DNA from: an uncultured delta proteobacterium
GTDB taxonomy: Bacteria; Myxococcota_A; Polyangia; Polyangiales; Polyangiaceae
Length of the DNA: 57,798 bases
Assembly: GCA_903892415.1 (NCBI GenBank)
Contig: CAITIQ010000547.1
Location: 1-57,798, forward strand
Direction: 5' to 3'
The notes below the pieces were generated by a model. The model was not told the origin of the DNA. It searched no databases and saw only the letters and a program-made list of their open reading frames with translations. Position 1 is the first letter of the stretch; each line of letters opens with the position of its first letter. The position numbers and the translations under genes are program-made. This document shows, piece after piece, positions 37,201 to 45,785 of the stretch.

Positions 37201-40200
37201 GACCAACATCGGTCACTTGGACGCGAGCGCGCTTGCGGCAGGGTTGATCAAGACCGTGCTCGCGCTCGAAAACGAAGAGCTTCCTCCCAGCCTCAACTTC
37301 GACACGCCGAACCCAGCCATCGCTTTTGAAGGCAGCCCGTTCTACGTCAACGCCAAGCTCAAGCCTTGGCCGCGCACAGAGAAGCCGCGCCGCGCTGGCG
37401 TTAGTTCCTTCGGACTAGGCGGCACCAACGCGCACGTGATCGTGGAAGAAGCACCGCTGCGCGAACCACGCGAGAACAAGCTGGAGCCACAGTTGCTGCT
37501 GCTTTCGACCAAGACGGCGACAGCGCTCGCCAAGGGCCGAGAGGAATTGGCCGCCTTCCTCAGCGAACGGCCGGAGCTGCCGCTCGAGGATGTCGCCTTC
37601 ACCCTCGGACAAGGTCGCCGACGCTTCGCGGCGCGCGCGGCAGTGGTAGCGCGCACGAATCAGGAAGCTGCAGACGCGCTGCGAGCGAGCGATGTCAAAC
37701 GTTGTGAGGTCATGCTCGAGGGCAAAGACGCCTCGCGCGTCGTGTTCATGTTTCCCGGCGGCGGCGCACAATACGTCGGCATGGCCCGCGGGCTGCAGGG
37801 GCAGCCAGTGTTCGATGCCAAGCTCGCCGAATGCGCCGCGCATTTGCAGCCGCTGCTCGGGCTCGACATTCGAGCGCTGATCTACCCGGAAGCCGAGAGC
37901 AACCGCGAAGCCAGCTTGGAGCGGCCGTTCTTCGCCTTGCCCACCCTACTGGCGATCGAGCTCTCACTCGCAGCACTGCTCGAGTCGTACGGCGTAACGC
38001 CGGCGGCCATGATCGGCCACAGCATGGGCGAGTACGCCGCCGCACACTTGGCCGGCGTGATGAGCCTGAAGGACGCGCTCGGGATCGTCACCTGTCGCGG
38101 TCGTTTGTTCGAGAAGCTCCCGCGCGGTTCGATGTTGGGGGTACCGCTTTCGGCCAAAGACCTGACGGCGCATCTGCAGCCCGGCCTTTCGACCGCGGCC
38201 ATCAACCGACCGCAGCAGTGCGTCGCTTCCGGACACGTGGAGGCCATCGAACAACTGGCAACCAAGCTCGAGGCTCTCGAGATCGAGGTCACCCGCATTC
38301 ACATCGACGTGGCCGCGCACTCGGAGCTTGTCGAGCCGATTTTGCCGGAGTTCCTCGAGTACCTTCGAACCCTCGAGTTCGCCGCACCCACGCTGCCCTT
38401 CGTATCCAACGTCACCGGCACCTGGATCACCGCTGCGCAAGCGCAAGATCCGAACTACTGGGCCGCCCATCTGCGCAGCACGGTTCGCTTTGCCGACGGT
38501 ATCGACACCGTGCTCGAGACGCCGGGGACGGCGCTGATCGAAGTGGGACCGGGCCGCACCCTTTCGACCTTGGCCAAGAGCCATCCGCGGCTTGCGCTCC
38601 CCGGCGCACGCCATGTGGTCACGTCAACGGTGCGGCATCCGCAAGAACCAGTGGACGACCTCAGCTTCTTACTGAAGACGGTCGGCCGATTGTGGCTGGC
38701 CGGCCTCGATCTCAACCACGCAGCGCTCGCGCCCGATGCCCGGCGCACGTCGCTTCCCACGTACCCGTTCGAGCGGCGTCGCTTCGTCGCCACCGCGGCC
38801 AGCCCGGCGAAGACCTCCGCTGCCCTCACCGTCACTCCGCCCTCGCCTCCTCCGAGCGCGGTGGCACCCGCCATCGCTGCTGCAGTTCCCGCCCCCGTTC
38901 TCCCTGAAGCACCGCCCCCACCTCCAGCCCGAGTCATGACCATGAGTTCACGCAAAGACCGTCTTGCCACCGAGATCGCCCGCATCCTCGCTGACCTCTC
39001 TGGAATGGAGGCCGACAAGATCGACCCGCGCGCGACCTTCCTCGAACTCGGCTTCGACTCGCTCTTTTTGACGCAGGCGAACGGCTCTTTCCGCAAACGC
39101 TTTGGCGTGAAGACCACCGTCCGTCAGCTGCTGGAGAAGGCGCCTGGCGTGTTACCCCTCGCCGAGTTTTTGGACGGCCAGATGCCGGCCGACGCCTTTC
39201 CTGCCGAGGCACAAGCGGAAGCCGCGCCTGCTCCGGCCGCAGCAGCGGCTCCCACGCCCACCGCCGCACCGATTGCGGCCGAGCTCGCTCCGGCTCAGGC
39301 CACTGCCTTCGCTGCCGCCCCCGCCGCCCTGCCCTTCGTTGGCGCGGCAGCCGGTGCACCCGCCTCGGCGATCGAACGGGTGATCGCCAACCAACTGGCA
39401 GTGATGCAAGAGCAGTTGGCTGTGCTGCGTGGCGCGCCGAGCGCCGCGCAGGCCGTCGTCGCGCAGCCCGTCGTCGCGCAAGCGGCTGCGGCAGCGATCC
39501 CGATGACCTCAGCTCCGCAAGCTGCGCCAGCAGCACTCACTGCTGCGCCCAAGGTCGCCGCTGCAGCGCCCGAGCCGGAAAAGAAGGCCAACAAGGAATC
39601 CCCGTGGGCGCCAGTCGAGAAGAACGCCGACATCTCTTCGCTCCCGCCGGAACAACAAGCTCACCTGGACGAGCTGATCGCCAAGGTCGTCGCACGGGCT
39701 CCCACCTCCAAACAAATGACCCAGGAGCATCGTCGTCATTTCGCCGACCCGCGCACCGTCCAAGGCTTCAAGCTGCAGTGGAAGGACATGGTCTTTCCGA
39801 TCGTCGCCGCCAAGAGCGAAGGCTCGAAGATGTGGGACGTCGACGGCAACGAGTACATCGACCTGGTCAACGGTTACGGCGCAACCTTCCTCGGCCACAA
39901 CACGCCCTTCATTCGCGAGGCCGTGAAGGCGCAACTCGAACGGGGCGTCGAGATCGGGCCGCAAAACTACTTGGCCGGCAAGCTGGCGAAGCTCTTCTGC
40001 GAGATGACCGGCAATGAGCGAGCGGCGTTCTGCAATACCGGCTCGGAGGCTGTTCTGGCCGCCCTGCGGCTGGCCCGCACCGTCACCGGCAAGGACGGCA
40101 TCGCGACCTTCTCCGGCCACTATCACGGCATCTTCGACGAGGTGCTGGTCAAAGGCTCGATGATGGCGGGCAAGCGCCGCACGCTACCGATCGCGCCGGG

Positions 40201-43200
40201 CATCCCGCAGCGTCACGTCGAAAAAACGTTGGTGCTCAACTACGGGGACATGGCCTCGCTCGACGCGATCCGCAAGCACGCCGACGAGCTCGCGATCGTG
40301 CTCGTCGAGCCCATTCGCAGCCGCAATCCGAACTTGCAGCCGGTCGAGTTCGTACGCGCCCTGCGCGCGCTGACCGAGGAGCTCAACATCATCCTCTTGT
40401 TCGATGAAATGGTGACCGGCTTCCGCGCTCATCCGGGCGGCATGCAGGCGCTCTGGGGCATCCGTGCTGACCTCGCGACGTACGGCAAGGTCGTCGGCGG
40501 GGAGTTCCCGATCGGCGTGGTCGCAGGCAAGGCCAAGCTGATGGACGCGCTCGACGGTGGGCATTGGCAATACGGAGACAACTCAGTTCCGGAGGCCGAT
40601 ATGACCTGGTTCGCCGGGACCTTCGTGCGTCATCCGGTAGCGATGGCCTCAGCCTACGCGACGCTCTCCTACCTCAAGGAGCAAGGGCCTTCACTGCAGG
40701 AGGAGCTGGGCAAGCGCACGGCCGCCTTTGGTCAGCGCATGAACGAGTACTTCCAAGAGTGTGGCGCGCCGCTCGTGATGGAGTGGTTCTCGAGCTTCGT
40801 CGTACTCAAGTTCACCTCGTTCCAAGAGTACTCCCAGCTGCTTTTCTACCATTTGCACAACCGCGGCATCTTCACCTACGAGGGGCGCCCGGCCTTCTTC
40901 ACCACGGCACACACCGACGAGGACTTCGCCAAGATCGAAGCGGCCATGCGCGAGAGCGTCGAGGTCTTGCAGCGCGTTGGGTTCTTCCCTGGCACGCCGG
41001 TGCAACGCGAACCGCGAGAGATCGCGATGAGCGAGGGCCAACAGGAGATCTGGCTCGCCACTCGCTTCGGCAGCGACGCCTCTTGCGCCTTCAATCTCGC
41101 GAGCACGCTGCAACTCAAGGGAGCGCTCGCGCTCGACAAACTGCAGATCGCCCTCAACTTACTGAGCAAGCGCCATGAAGCGTTGCGCTGTGTACCCAAC
41201 CAAGACGGCCTCACCCAGCGCGTGATGCCACCGGGCGAGGTCAAGCTCCCCTTCACCGACCTCTCTTCGCTCAGCCAAGCGGACCGTGACGCGCGTCTCG
41301 CGGAGATCAAGCAACGCGAAGTCACCGTCGAGTTCGATCTCGAGCAAGGCCCGCTCTTCCGCACGCAGCTCATCAAGCTCGGCCCCGATGAGCACTTCAT
41401 CATTCTTACCGCGCATCACTTGATCGCAGACGGCTGGTCGTGCGGCGTGATCTGTCGCGAGCTCGGTAAGATTTACGCGTCGGTGTGTGACGGCAAGCCA
41501 GCCGAGCTCGAGCAAGCCATGCCCTACTCCGAGTGGATCGACCAACAACGGGGCGCAGCCGCAAGCGCAGAGCGCAAGACCTCCGAGGCGTATTGGGTGT
41601 CGCAATACGCGGGCCGACCAATCCCGGTCTTGGATCTGCCGTCAGACCGGCCGCGTCCCGCCGTAAAGAGCTTCGCCGCCGACCGCATTAGCCTCAAGTT
41701 CGACGAGCCGTTCGTAGCCGAGATCAAGAAGATGGCCGGTAAGCAGGGCGCAACCTTGTTTGCCGGCGTGTTGGCTGGCTTTCATGTGCTGCTCGCGCGC
41801 TTGTCGGGCCAGTCTGACGTCGTCGTTGGCTTCTCCCTCGCAGGCCAATCGGACGTCGAAGGGCGCGCGCTGGTTGGGCATTGCGTGCAGTTCCTCCCGT
41901 TGCGACTCGAGCTGGGGCGCGAGCAGTCCTTCGCCGACCACGTGAAGCATGTGCGCGGCAAAGTGTTCGACGCCTTCGAGTTCAAGAACTTCACCTTCGG
42001 CACCTTGATCAAGCAGCTCGCCGTCCCGCGTGATCCGAGCCGCGTTCCGCTGATGAGCGTCGCGTTCAACCTTGACCCGAACTCGCTGGGCATCGGCTTC
42101 CACGATCTGCAATGCACGGTGGGCTCGGTGCCCCGGCGCTACGAGAACTTCGACATCTTCTTCAACCTGGTGGAGTCGAATACTGGCGTTGAGGTGCAAG
42201 CCACCTTCAACCTGGATCTCTTCGATCGCGAGACGGTGCGAAGGCGGCTCGAGCAGTACCGCGTCCTCCTAGAGGCCGCAGTGCGAGATGCCAACCAAAA
42301 GAGCGCTGAGCTACCGCTGATGACTGAATCGGAGCGGCAGCGCTTGCTCGTGGATTGGAACCAAACCCAAGCCGTGGCCGCTTCAAGACTGCCCGTGCAT
42401 GAGCTGTTTCAGGCGCATGCAGACAGGTCGCCGCTCAGCATCGCGGTTCGCGGGGACCACAGAACGCTGACTTACGGAGAGCTCGAGCAGCGCGCAAACC
42501 AACTCGCGCACCTGCTCGCAGGCCGCGGAGCCAGCGAAGGAAAGCGCATCGGAGTTTCCCTACCGCGCACGCCCGAACTCGTGATCTCGCTGCTTGCTGT
42601 GCTCAAGACCGGAGCCGCCTACGTCCCCATCGATCCTGCCCTACCCGAAGACCGCGTGCGCTTCATGCTCGACGACGCGGGCTGCGAGCTTCTGCTCTCT
42701 CACACCGAAAACCCCGCGGTCGAGGGGCTAGCGGCGAGCAGGGTCTTCTACGTGGACCAAGCCTCCGAGCTGCTAAGCGCCCAATCAAGTTCACCGCTAG
42801 GGCGCGATTGTCCTCAAGAGAGCGTTGCTTATGTAGCGTACACCTCGGGCTCCACCGGAAAACCCAAGGGGGTGATGATCCCGCATCGCGCGCTAACTCA
42901 CTATCTGAGCTGGGCGATCGTACAATACGAGATGAAGTCCGGCTCCGGTTCGCCCGTGCACTCGTCCATCGGCTTCGACCTGACCATCACGTCGCTGTTC
43001 GGGCCGCTCGCAGCAGGCAATACCGTTCAGCTGCTCTCTGACACGAAGGACGTGGCAGCGCTGGCCAAGGTGTTGCGAGACCCAGGCGGTTTCAGTGTGG
43101 TCAAGCTCACGCCGGCCCACCTCGGCATTCTCGCAGCCGAGCTGCCCAAAGAGGCGCTGGCGACCGGTGCCCTTACGCTCGTGGTCGGCGGGGAGCAGCT

Positions 43201-44227
43201 CGAGGCTGCACACGTAGCAGCCTTCCGCGCCCACGCCCCCAACGTGAAGATCTGGAACGAGTACGGCCCCACCGAGACCACCGTGGGCTGCTGCATTCAC
43301 CTGGTGAACGCTGATTCGCCGCAAAGCGGGGCCATTCCGATTGGGCGGCCGGCACCAGGGACCAAGCTGTACGTGCTCGACGACCGACGTCAGCCCGTGC
43401 CGATCGGCGTCAGCGGGGAACTCTACATTGGCGGGCCGCAAGTTGGGCTCGGCTACCTCAATCAGCCCGAACTCACGCGGGAGCGCTTCATCGACAGCCC
43501 GTTCGAATCAGGGGCAACGCTCTATCGCACTGGGGACTTGGTCAAGTATCGGTCGAGCGGCGAGCTCGAGTTCCTGGGCCGAGTCGATAAGCAGGTAAAG
43601 ATTCGGGGCTATCGCATCGAACTCGGCGAGGTCGAGTCGGTGCTGCGAAGCTCCGAATGGGTCGCCAGCGCCGCGGTGATAGCGTCTGGGACCAGCGCCG
43701 AGTCGCGCACGCTGACCGCCTTCATCGTGCCGAAGAGGCCGCTCATGCTCAAAGCGGGGAGCAGCCTGGTCGACGAGCTGCGCCGACATCTTCACTCCAC
43801 GTTGCCCGAGTACATGGTGCCAGGAACCCTGGTCGAGCTTGAGTCGCTGCCGCTCACCGACAACGGCAAGGTCGATGAGAAGGCGCTGCAGGGCCAACTG
43901 GCGACGGTAGCAGGCACGAGCAAGCCCGCGTTCGTGGCACCCACCAGCGAGACCGGCATCAAGGTCGCTCAGCTCTTCGCCGAAGCGCTCGGCGTGGCGC
44001 GCGTTTCGCTGCACGACAGCTTCTTCGAGCTAGGTGGCCACTCGCTGATGGGCATTCAATTGATTGTGCGCTTGCGCGAGTCCCTCGGGGTGCCAGAGCT
44101 ATCGCTGAGCAGCCTGTTCTCTACGCCGACTGTCGCAGGACTATCCGAGCGGATTGATGCCCTGGCCTACCAGCGGAGCGGCGGGGCCGTCGATAAGAGC
44201 GGGGAGCGCGAGGAGGTATCGTTCTGA
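34289..44227 (+). CDS. NRPS-PKS hybrid synthetase A-T-KS-AT-ACP-aminotransferase-C-A-T
   Basis: 3312 aa from ATG 34289. Domains: A1 (about 1-510, FTSGSTGKPKGV); carrier T1 (FELGGTSL, Ser553); KS (about 628-1050, Cys800 in TACSTA, ETHGTGT, KTNIGH); AT (GHSMGEY, Ser1245); ACP (LGFDSL, Ser1591); an Ala/Pro linker with a short coiled coil; a PLP aminotransferase of the glutamate-semialdehyde type (about 1770-2230, Lys2067 in TYGKVVGGEFPIG); C (HHLIADGWS, His2376); A2 (YTSGSTGKPKGV about 2850); T2 (FELGGHSL, Ser3252). By-eye A codes are DALWLGGTFK (Val-like) and DLTKVGEVGK (Asn). A1 has no upstream C, so the chain starts with a free amine. KS adds a malonyl unit and the aminotransferase turns the 3-keto group into an amine, as in the iturin and microcystin synthetases. 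No release domain is present. The tail EREEVSF suits docking to the NRPS at 45786. Confidence 0.95.
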   Translation: MLRYSPSLSVVAAFGQVVERFSGKTALILPGRNGNSDVSLSYSELDKRANAVAAALLDRGVRPGDFVATLLEKSIETIVGFLGILKAGCAYVPLDPAYPAERLAFMLAETEAKVILTQPNTTEDVPASLAVPLVLRENFGHDFSGSLALPTSSADDLAYVIFTSGSTGKPKGVMVPHRGIVRLVRENDYTPLDETRVLLQLAPVSFDAATLEIWGALLQGGTCVLYPVCGVPEAALLKTVIERNGVTTLWLTSSLFNLMIDRSPEAIISVQEVLAGGEALSVPHIRKALRLLPNTQLVNGYGPTESTTFTCCYRIPKTLEENLTSIPIGKAIAHTSIYILGADQRLVVDGEVGDLFIGGDGLARGYLKRPELTRERFIDSPFAASEKLYATGDRVRKLPDGNLEFCGRLDDQVKISGHRIELGEIETALGELEGVKQVVVLAREDNPGDKRLVAYLVAEGLTAGKLRTLLGARMPSYMIPAAFVFLSALPLSPMGKVDRKALPKPGTDRPELEQAYVAPRNALENLLSDLWCEALELAAVGINDRFFELGGTSLAAVRFVARLSSELGVAVPIVAFFDAPTVAAIATVLSQDFAAAVHKRFGELQTAPTPTQPTAHPKPTSRRSGEPSAFAIVGLAGRFPGARNSREFWRNLRAGVCSSRALTREELESSGLDPKLLDDPDYVARAFVLEEAESWDAAFFGFSPREAELMDPQQRIFIETAYAALEDAGYDPSRYDGRIGVFGGVGRNAYMLENLAHHPELAGRLIEHSNQIGNERDFPPTHVAYKLNLRGPAVNVQTACSTAGVALHLACQSLREGDCDMVLVGGAKVLFPALAGYPYVDGGALASDGVVRAFDAKASGMVRGSGCGFVVVKPLEQALADGDQIRAVIRATAINNDGGAKIGFAAPSAQGQSEVIARALEKAELSPEDISYVETHGTGTVLGDPIEVLGLTRAFGRPADGAPFCGLGSVKTNIGHLDASALAAGLIKTVLALENEELPPSLNFDTPNPAIAFEGSPFYVNAKLKPWPRTEKPRRAGVSSFGLGGTNAHVIVEEAPLREPRENKLEPQLLLLSTKTATALAKGREELAAFLSERPELPLEDVAFTLGQGRRRFAARAAVVARTNQEAADALRASDVKRCEVMLEGKDASRVVFMFPGGGAQYVGMARGLQGQPVFDAKLAECAAHLQPLLGLDIRALIYPEAESNREASLERPFFALPTLLAIELSLAALLESYGVTPAAMIGHSMGEYAAAHLAGVMSLKDALGIVTCRGRLFEKLPRGSMLGVPLSAKDLTAHLQPGLSTAAINRPQQCVASGHVEAIEQLATKLEALEIEVTRIHIDVAAHSELVEPILPEFLEYLRTLEFAAPTLPFVSNVTGTWITAAQAQDPNYWAAHLRSTVRFADGIDTVLETPGTALIEVGPGRTLSTLAKSHPRLALPGARHVVTSTVRHPQEPVDDLSFLLKTVGRLWLAGLDLNHAALAPDARRTSLPTYPFERRRFVATAASPAKTSAALTVTPPSPPPSAVAPAIAAAVPAPVLPEAPPPPPARVMTMSSRKDRLATEIARILADLSGMEADKIDPRATFLELGFDSLFLTQANGSFRKRFGVKTTVRQLLEKAPGVLPLAEFLDGQMPADAFPAEAQAEAAPAPAAAAAPTPTAAPIAAELAPAQATAFAAAPAALPFVGAAAGAPASAIERVIANQLAVMQEQLAVLRGAPSAAQAVVAQPVVAQAAAAAIPMTSAPQAAPAALTAAPKVAAAAPEPEKKANKESPWAPVEKNADISSLPPEQQAHLDELIAKVVARAPTSKQMTQEHRRHFADPRTVQGFKLQWKDMVFPIVAAKSEGSKMWDVDGNEYIDLVNGYGATFLGHNTPFIREAVKAQLERGVEIGPQNYLAGKLAKLFCEMTGNERAAFCNTGSEAVLAALRLARTVTGKDGIATFSGHYHGIFDEVLVKGSMMAGKRRTLPIAPGIPQRHVEKTLVLNYGDMASLDAIRKHADELAIVLVEPIRSRNPNLQPVEFVRALRALTEELNIILLFDEMVTGFRAHPGGMQALWGIRADLATYGKVVGGEFPIGVVAGKAKLMDALDGGHWQYGDNSVPEADMTWFAGTFVRHPVAMASAYATLSYLKEQGPSLQEELGKRTAAFGQRMNEYFQECGAPLVMEWFSSFVVLKFTSFQEYSQLLFYHLHNRGIFTYEGRPAFFTTAHTDEDFAKIEAAMRESVEVLQRVGFFPGTPVQREPREIAMSEGQQEIWLATRFGSDASCAFNLASTLQLKGALALDKLQIALNLLSKRHEALRCVPNQDGLTQRVMPPGEVKLPFTDLSSLSQADRDARLAEIKQREVTVEFDLEQGPLFRTQLIKLGPDEHFIILTAHHLIADGWSCGVICRELGKIYASVCDGKPAELEQAMPYSEWIDQQRGAAASAERKTSEAYWVSQYAGRPIPVLDLPSDRPRPAVKSFAADRISLKFDEPFVAEIKKMAGKQGATLFAGVLAGFHVLLARLSGQSDVVVGFSLAGQSDVEGRALVGHCVQFLPLRLELGREQSFADHVKHVRGKVFDAFEFKNFTFGTLIKQLAVPRDPSRVPLMSVAFNLDPNSLGIGFHDLQCTVGSVPRRYENFDIFFNLVESNTGVEVQATFNLDLFDRETVRRRLEQYRVLLEAAVRDANQKSAELPLMTESERQRLLVDWNQTQAVAASRLPVHELFQAHADRSPLSIAVRGDHRTLTYGELEQRANQLAHLLAGRGASEGKRIGVSLPRTPELVISLLAVLKTGAAYVPIDPALPEDRVRFMLDDAGCELLLSHTENPAVEGLAASRVFYVDQASELLSAQSSSPLGRDCPQESVAYVAYTSGSTGKPKGVMIPHRALTHYLSWAIVQYEMKSGSGSPVHSSIGFDLTITSLFGPLAAGNTVQLLSDTKDVAALAKVLRDPGGFSVVKLTPAHLGILAAELPKEALATGALTLVVGGEQLEAAHVAAFRAHAPNVKIWNEYGPTETTVGCCIHLVNADSPQSGAIPIGRPAPGTKLYVLDDRRQPVPIGVSGELYIGGPQVGLGYLNQPELTRERFIDSPFESGATLYRTGDLVKYRSSGELEFLGRVDKQVKIRGYRIELGEVESVLRSSEWVASAAVIASGTSAESRTLTAFIVPKRPLMLKAGSSLVDELRRHLHSTLPEYMVPGTLVELESLPLTDNGKVDEKALQGQLATVAGTSKPAFVAPTSETGIKVAQLFAEALGVARVSLHDSFFELGGHSLMGIQLIVRLRESLGVPELSLSSLFSTPTVAGLSERIDALAYQRSGGAVDKSGEREEVSF
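44211..44216 (+). promoter_or_regulatory. Ribosome binding site AGGAGG inside the synthetase 3' end
   Basis: A consensus AGGAGG lies inside the last codons of the NRPS-PKS gene. No ATG, GTG or TTG follows at normal spacing; CTG 44224 is seven bases on and in frame with the phosphopantetheinyl transferase, whose first conventional start (TTG 44251) is 34 bases away. It probably serves that gene by coupled translation. Confidence 0.5.
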
Positions 44228-44250
44228 GAGGCCGCAGGGTCGTAAAGCGC

Positions 44251-44898
44251 TTGGTTGAAGCCGGTACGTACGCAGCGCTGCTCTCCGATGATGAGAGGGC
44301 AGCAGCCCAGAAGTATCGCTTCAGCATCGACCGTGAGCGAACCCTCGCAGCGCGTGCCCTCGCCCGCTTCGTGTTGCAAGAGGAGACTGGCTTGGATGGA
44401 AGGAGCTTCAGCTTTCGGCTGGGGCCCTTCGGCAAGCCGTACCTCGTCCATCCGCAAGCCGTCGGCATCAACGTTTCACACTCCGGGGACTACGTGGCCG
44501 TAGCTCTCGAGTGGGAGCGCGAGGTTGGCGTCGACATTGAAGAGGACAACCCCCGCGTGAACGTCTTTGAGGTGGCCCCAACCGTCTTTACTCCGCTCGA
44601 GCTCGAGTTCGTGCTGGGGGCCGCAAGTCCGTTTGAAGCCAGGAGCAACTTCTACCGTCTTTGGACGCGGAAAGAGGCGGTGCTCAAGGTTTGGGGCACT
44701 GGGCTCACGCTCGACGCGCGTGAGGTTTCGGTCGGCTCGCCCCACGGAGCCGTGAAGGTTACTCACCCCAAGCAGTCAGCTTGCTGGGTTGAGGATCTCG
44801 AGTTGACTGGCATCAACGCCGGCCACGCTTCACTCGCTGGAGCGGTGGCGTGGAACGAGAATCCAATGGTAGAGGGAAGGTCCCATGGATGTCACTGA
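44251..44898 (+). CDS. Sfp-type 4'-phosphopantetheinyl transferase
   Basis: 215 aa as drawn from TTG 44251. The Sfp motifs are complete: GKPYLV, INVSHSGDYVAVAL, VGVDIEED with the metal-binding acidic residues, and FYRLWTRKEAVLKVWGTGL. It installs the phosphopantetheine arm on carrier domains, here presumably the four of the two flanking synthetases. The N-terminus is short: the first strand present in Sfp relatives is missing ahead of LLSDDERAAAQKYRF. A start at CTG 44224, served by AGGAGG at 44211-44216, would add nine residues. The 3' end overlaps the CPBP-fold gene by 14 bases, so all four cluster genes are probably one operon. Confidence 0.9.
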   Translation: MVEAGTYAALLSDDERAAAQKYRFSIDRERTLAARALARFVLQEETGLDGRSFSFRLGPFGKPYLVHPQAVGINVSHSGDYVAVALEWEREVGVDIEEDNPRVNVFEVAPTVFTPLELEFVLGAASPFEARSNFYRLWTRKEAVLKVWGTGLTLDAREVSVGSPHGAVKVTHPKQSACWVEDLELTGINAGHASLAGAVAWNENPMVEGRSHGCH

Positions 44899-45727
44899 AC
44901 CCACTGCTCTCAATAACCAAGCCCCTGGCTTGCTGAAGCGTATTGCCGTTGCCAGCCCGTTCTTCGCGTACTTGATCCCTACCTACATTTTGCAGGTCAT
45001 CCTCGCGGCCACGCACCATTGGGACATCCGTACCTACGGAGTCGCCATCTTGCGTCCTTTCATTCCCGCGATCATGGCGTTGGCGGTGGCATGGCTCGCC
45101 ATGGGTAAGGCCCAAGCGCTGAAGTTCCTCAAGTCGTTTACCAACTATCGGGTTCACCCTAAGTTCTACGCCTTTGCGCTGCTCTACCCCGGAGTGGTGG
45201 GGATCATCAGCCTCGGTATTCTGCGGCTGGTCGGGCTCAACAAGGTGATCGAGATCGACCTTGAGTCAGTCGCCGATCTCGAGTTCTTCCGCATCAACGT
45301 CGAGGTCTCTGCTTCTGAGGAGCTGGCGTGGGTGAGCTTTCTCACCACCCTCTTCGCCAAACGTTACAGGCTTTTCCAAAGTTCGATGTTCGTCGGCTTC
45401 TTTTGGGGGGTCTGGTACATCCCCATCGTTCTGGCCAAAATCCAGGTCGCGCCAGGCTTTCCGATCATCCCGCTGATCGCGAACTTCATGCTGATCGCAG
45501 CCATCTGCGCCTGGCTCTATGACCGCACTAAGAGCGCACTCCTGGTGTTCATCATGCAGCTGACCACCGCGTACACCAGTCAGATCGTACCGGTGCTGCC
45601 ACTGCGTGGCGGCAATGCGCAGTACATCGGATTCGTCGTCTGCAAATTCGTATTGGCGATAGCGCTCTACGTCTTCTGGGGACCGAAACCAATGTTCGGT
45701 CGAGCCCCCAGTCAAGCTGCCACGTGA
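44885..45727 (+). CDS. CPBP-fold integral membrane protein lacking protease catalytic residues
   Basis: 280 aa with about eight membrane helices. The CPBP (Abi/Rce1-type) pattern is visible, but key positions differ. Motif 1, normally EE-x-x-WRG, reads EELAWVSF (Glu pair kept, Arg lost). Motif 2, normally ALWHLP, reads GVWYIP (His to Tyr). Motif 3, normally TGSLL...H...N, reads TKSALLVFIMQLTTAY (His to Gln). Active family members are intramembrane proteases, and some relatives give self-immunity to bacteriocins. Without Arg and His it is probably not a protease. Its place between the transferase (14-bp overlap) and the second NRPS (58-bp gap) suggests immunity, export or product handling; that is inference. 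A good GGGAAGG precedes ATG 44885. Confidence 0.75.
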   Translation: MDVTEPTALNNQAPGLLKRIAVASPFFAYLIPTYILQVILAATHHWDIRTYGVAILRPFIPAIMALAVAWLAMGKAQALKFLKSFTNYRVHPKFYAFALLYPGVVGIISLGILRLVGLNKVIEIDLESVADLEFFRINVEVSASEELAWVSFLTTLFAKRYRLFQSSMFVGFFWGVWYIPIVLAKIQVAPGFPIIPLIANFMLIAAICAWLYDRTKSALLVFIMQLTTAYTSQIVPVLPLRGGNAQYIGFVVCKFVLAIALYVFWGPKPMFGRAPSQAAT

Positions 45728-45785
45728 GCGCGCGGAGCAGTTCCTTCTGCGTTCTGTAGCAACTCCCGACTAAAGGTGTCTGCCA

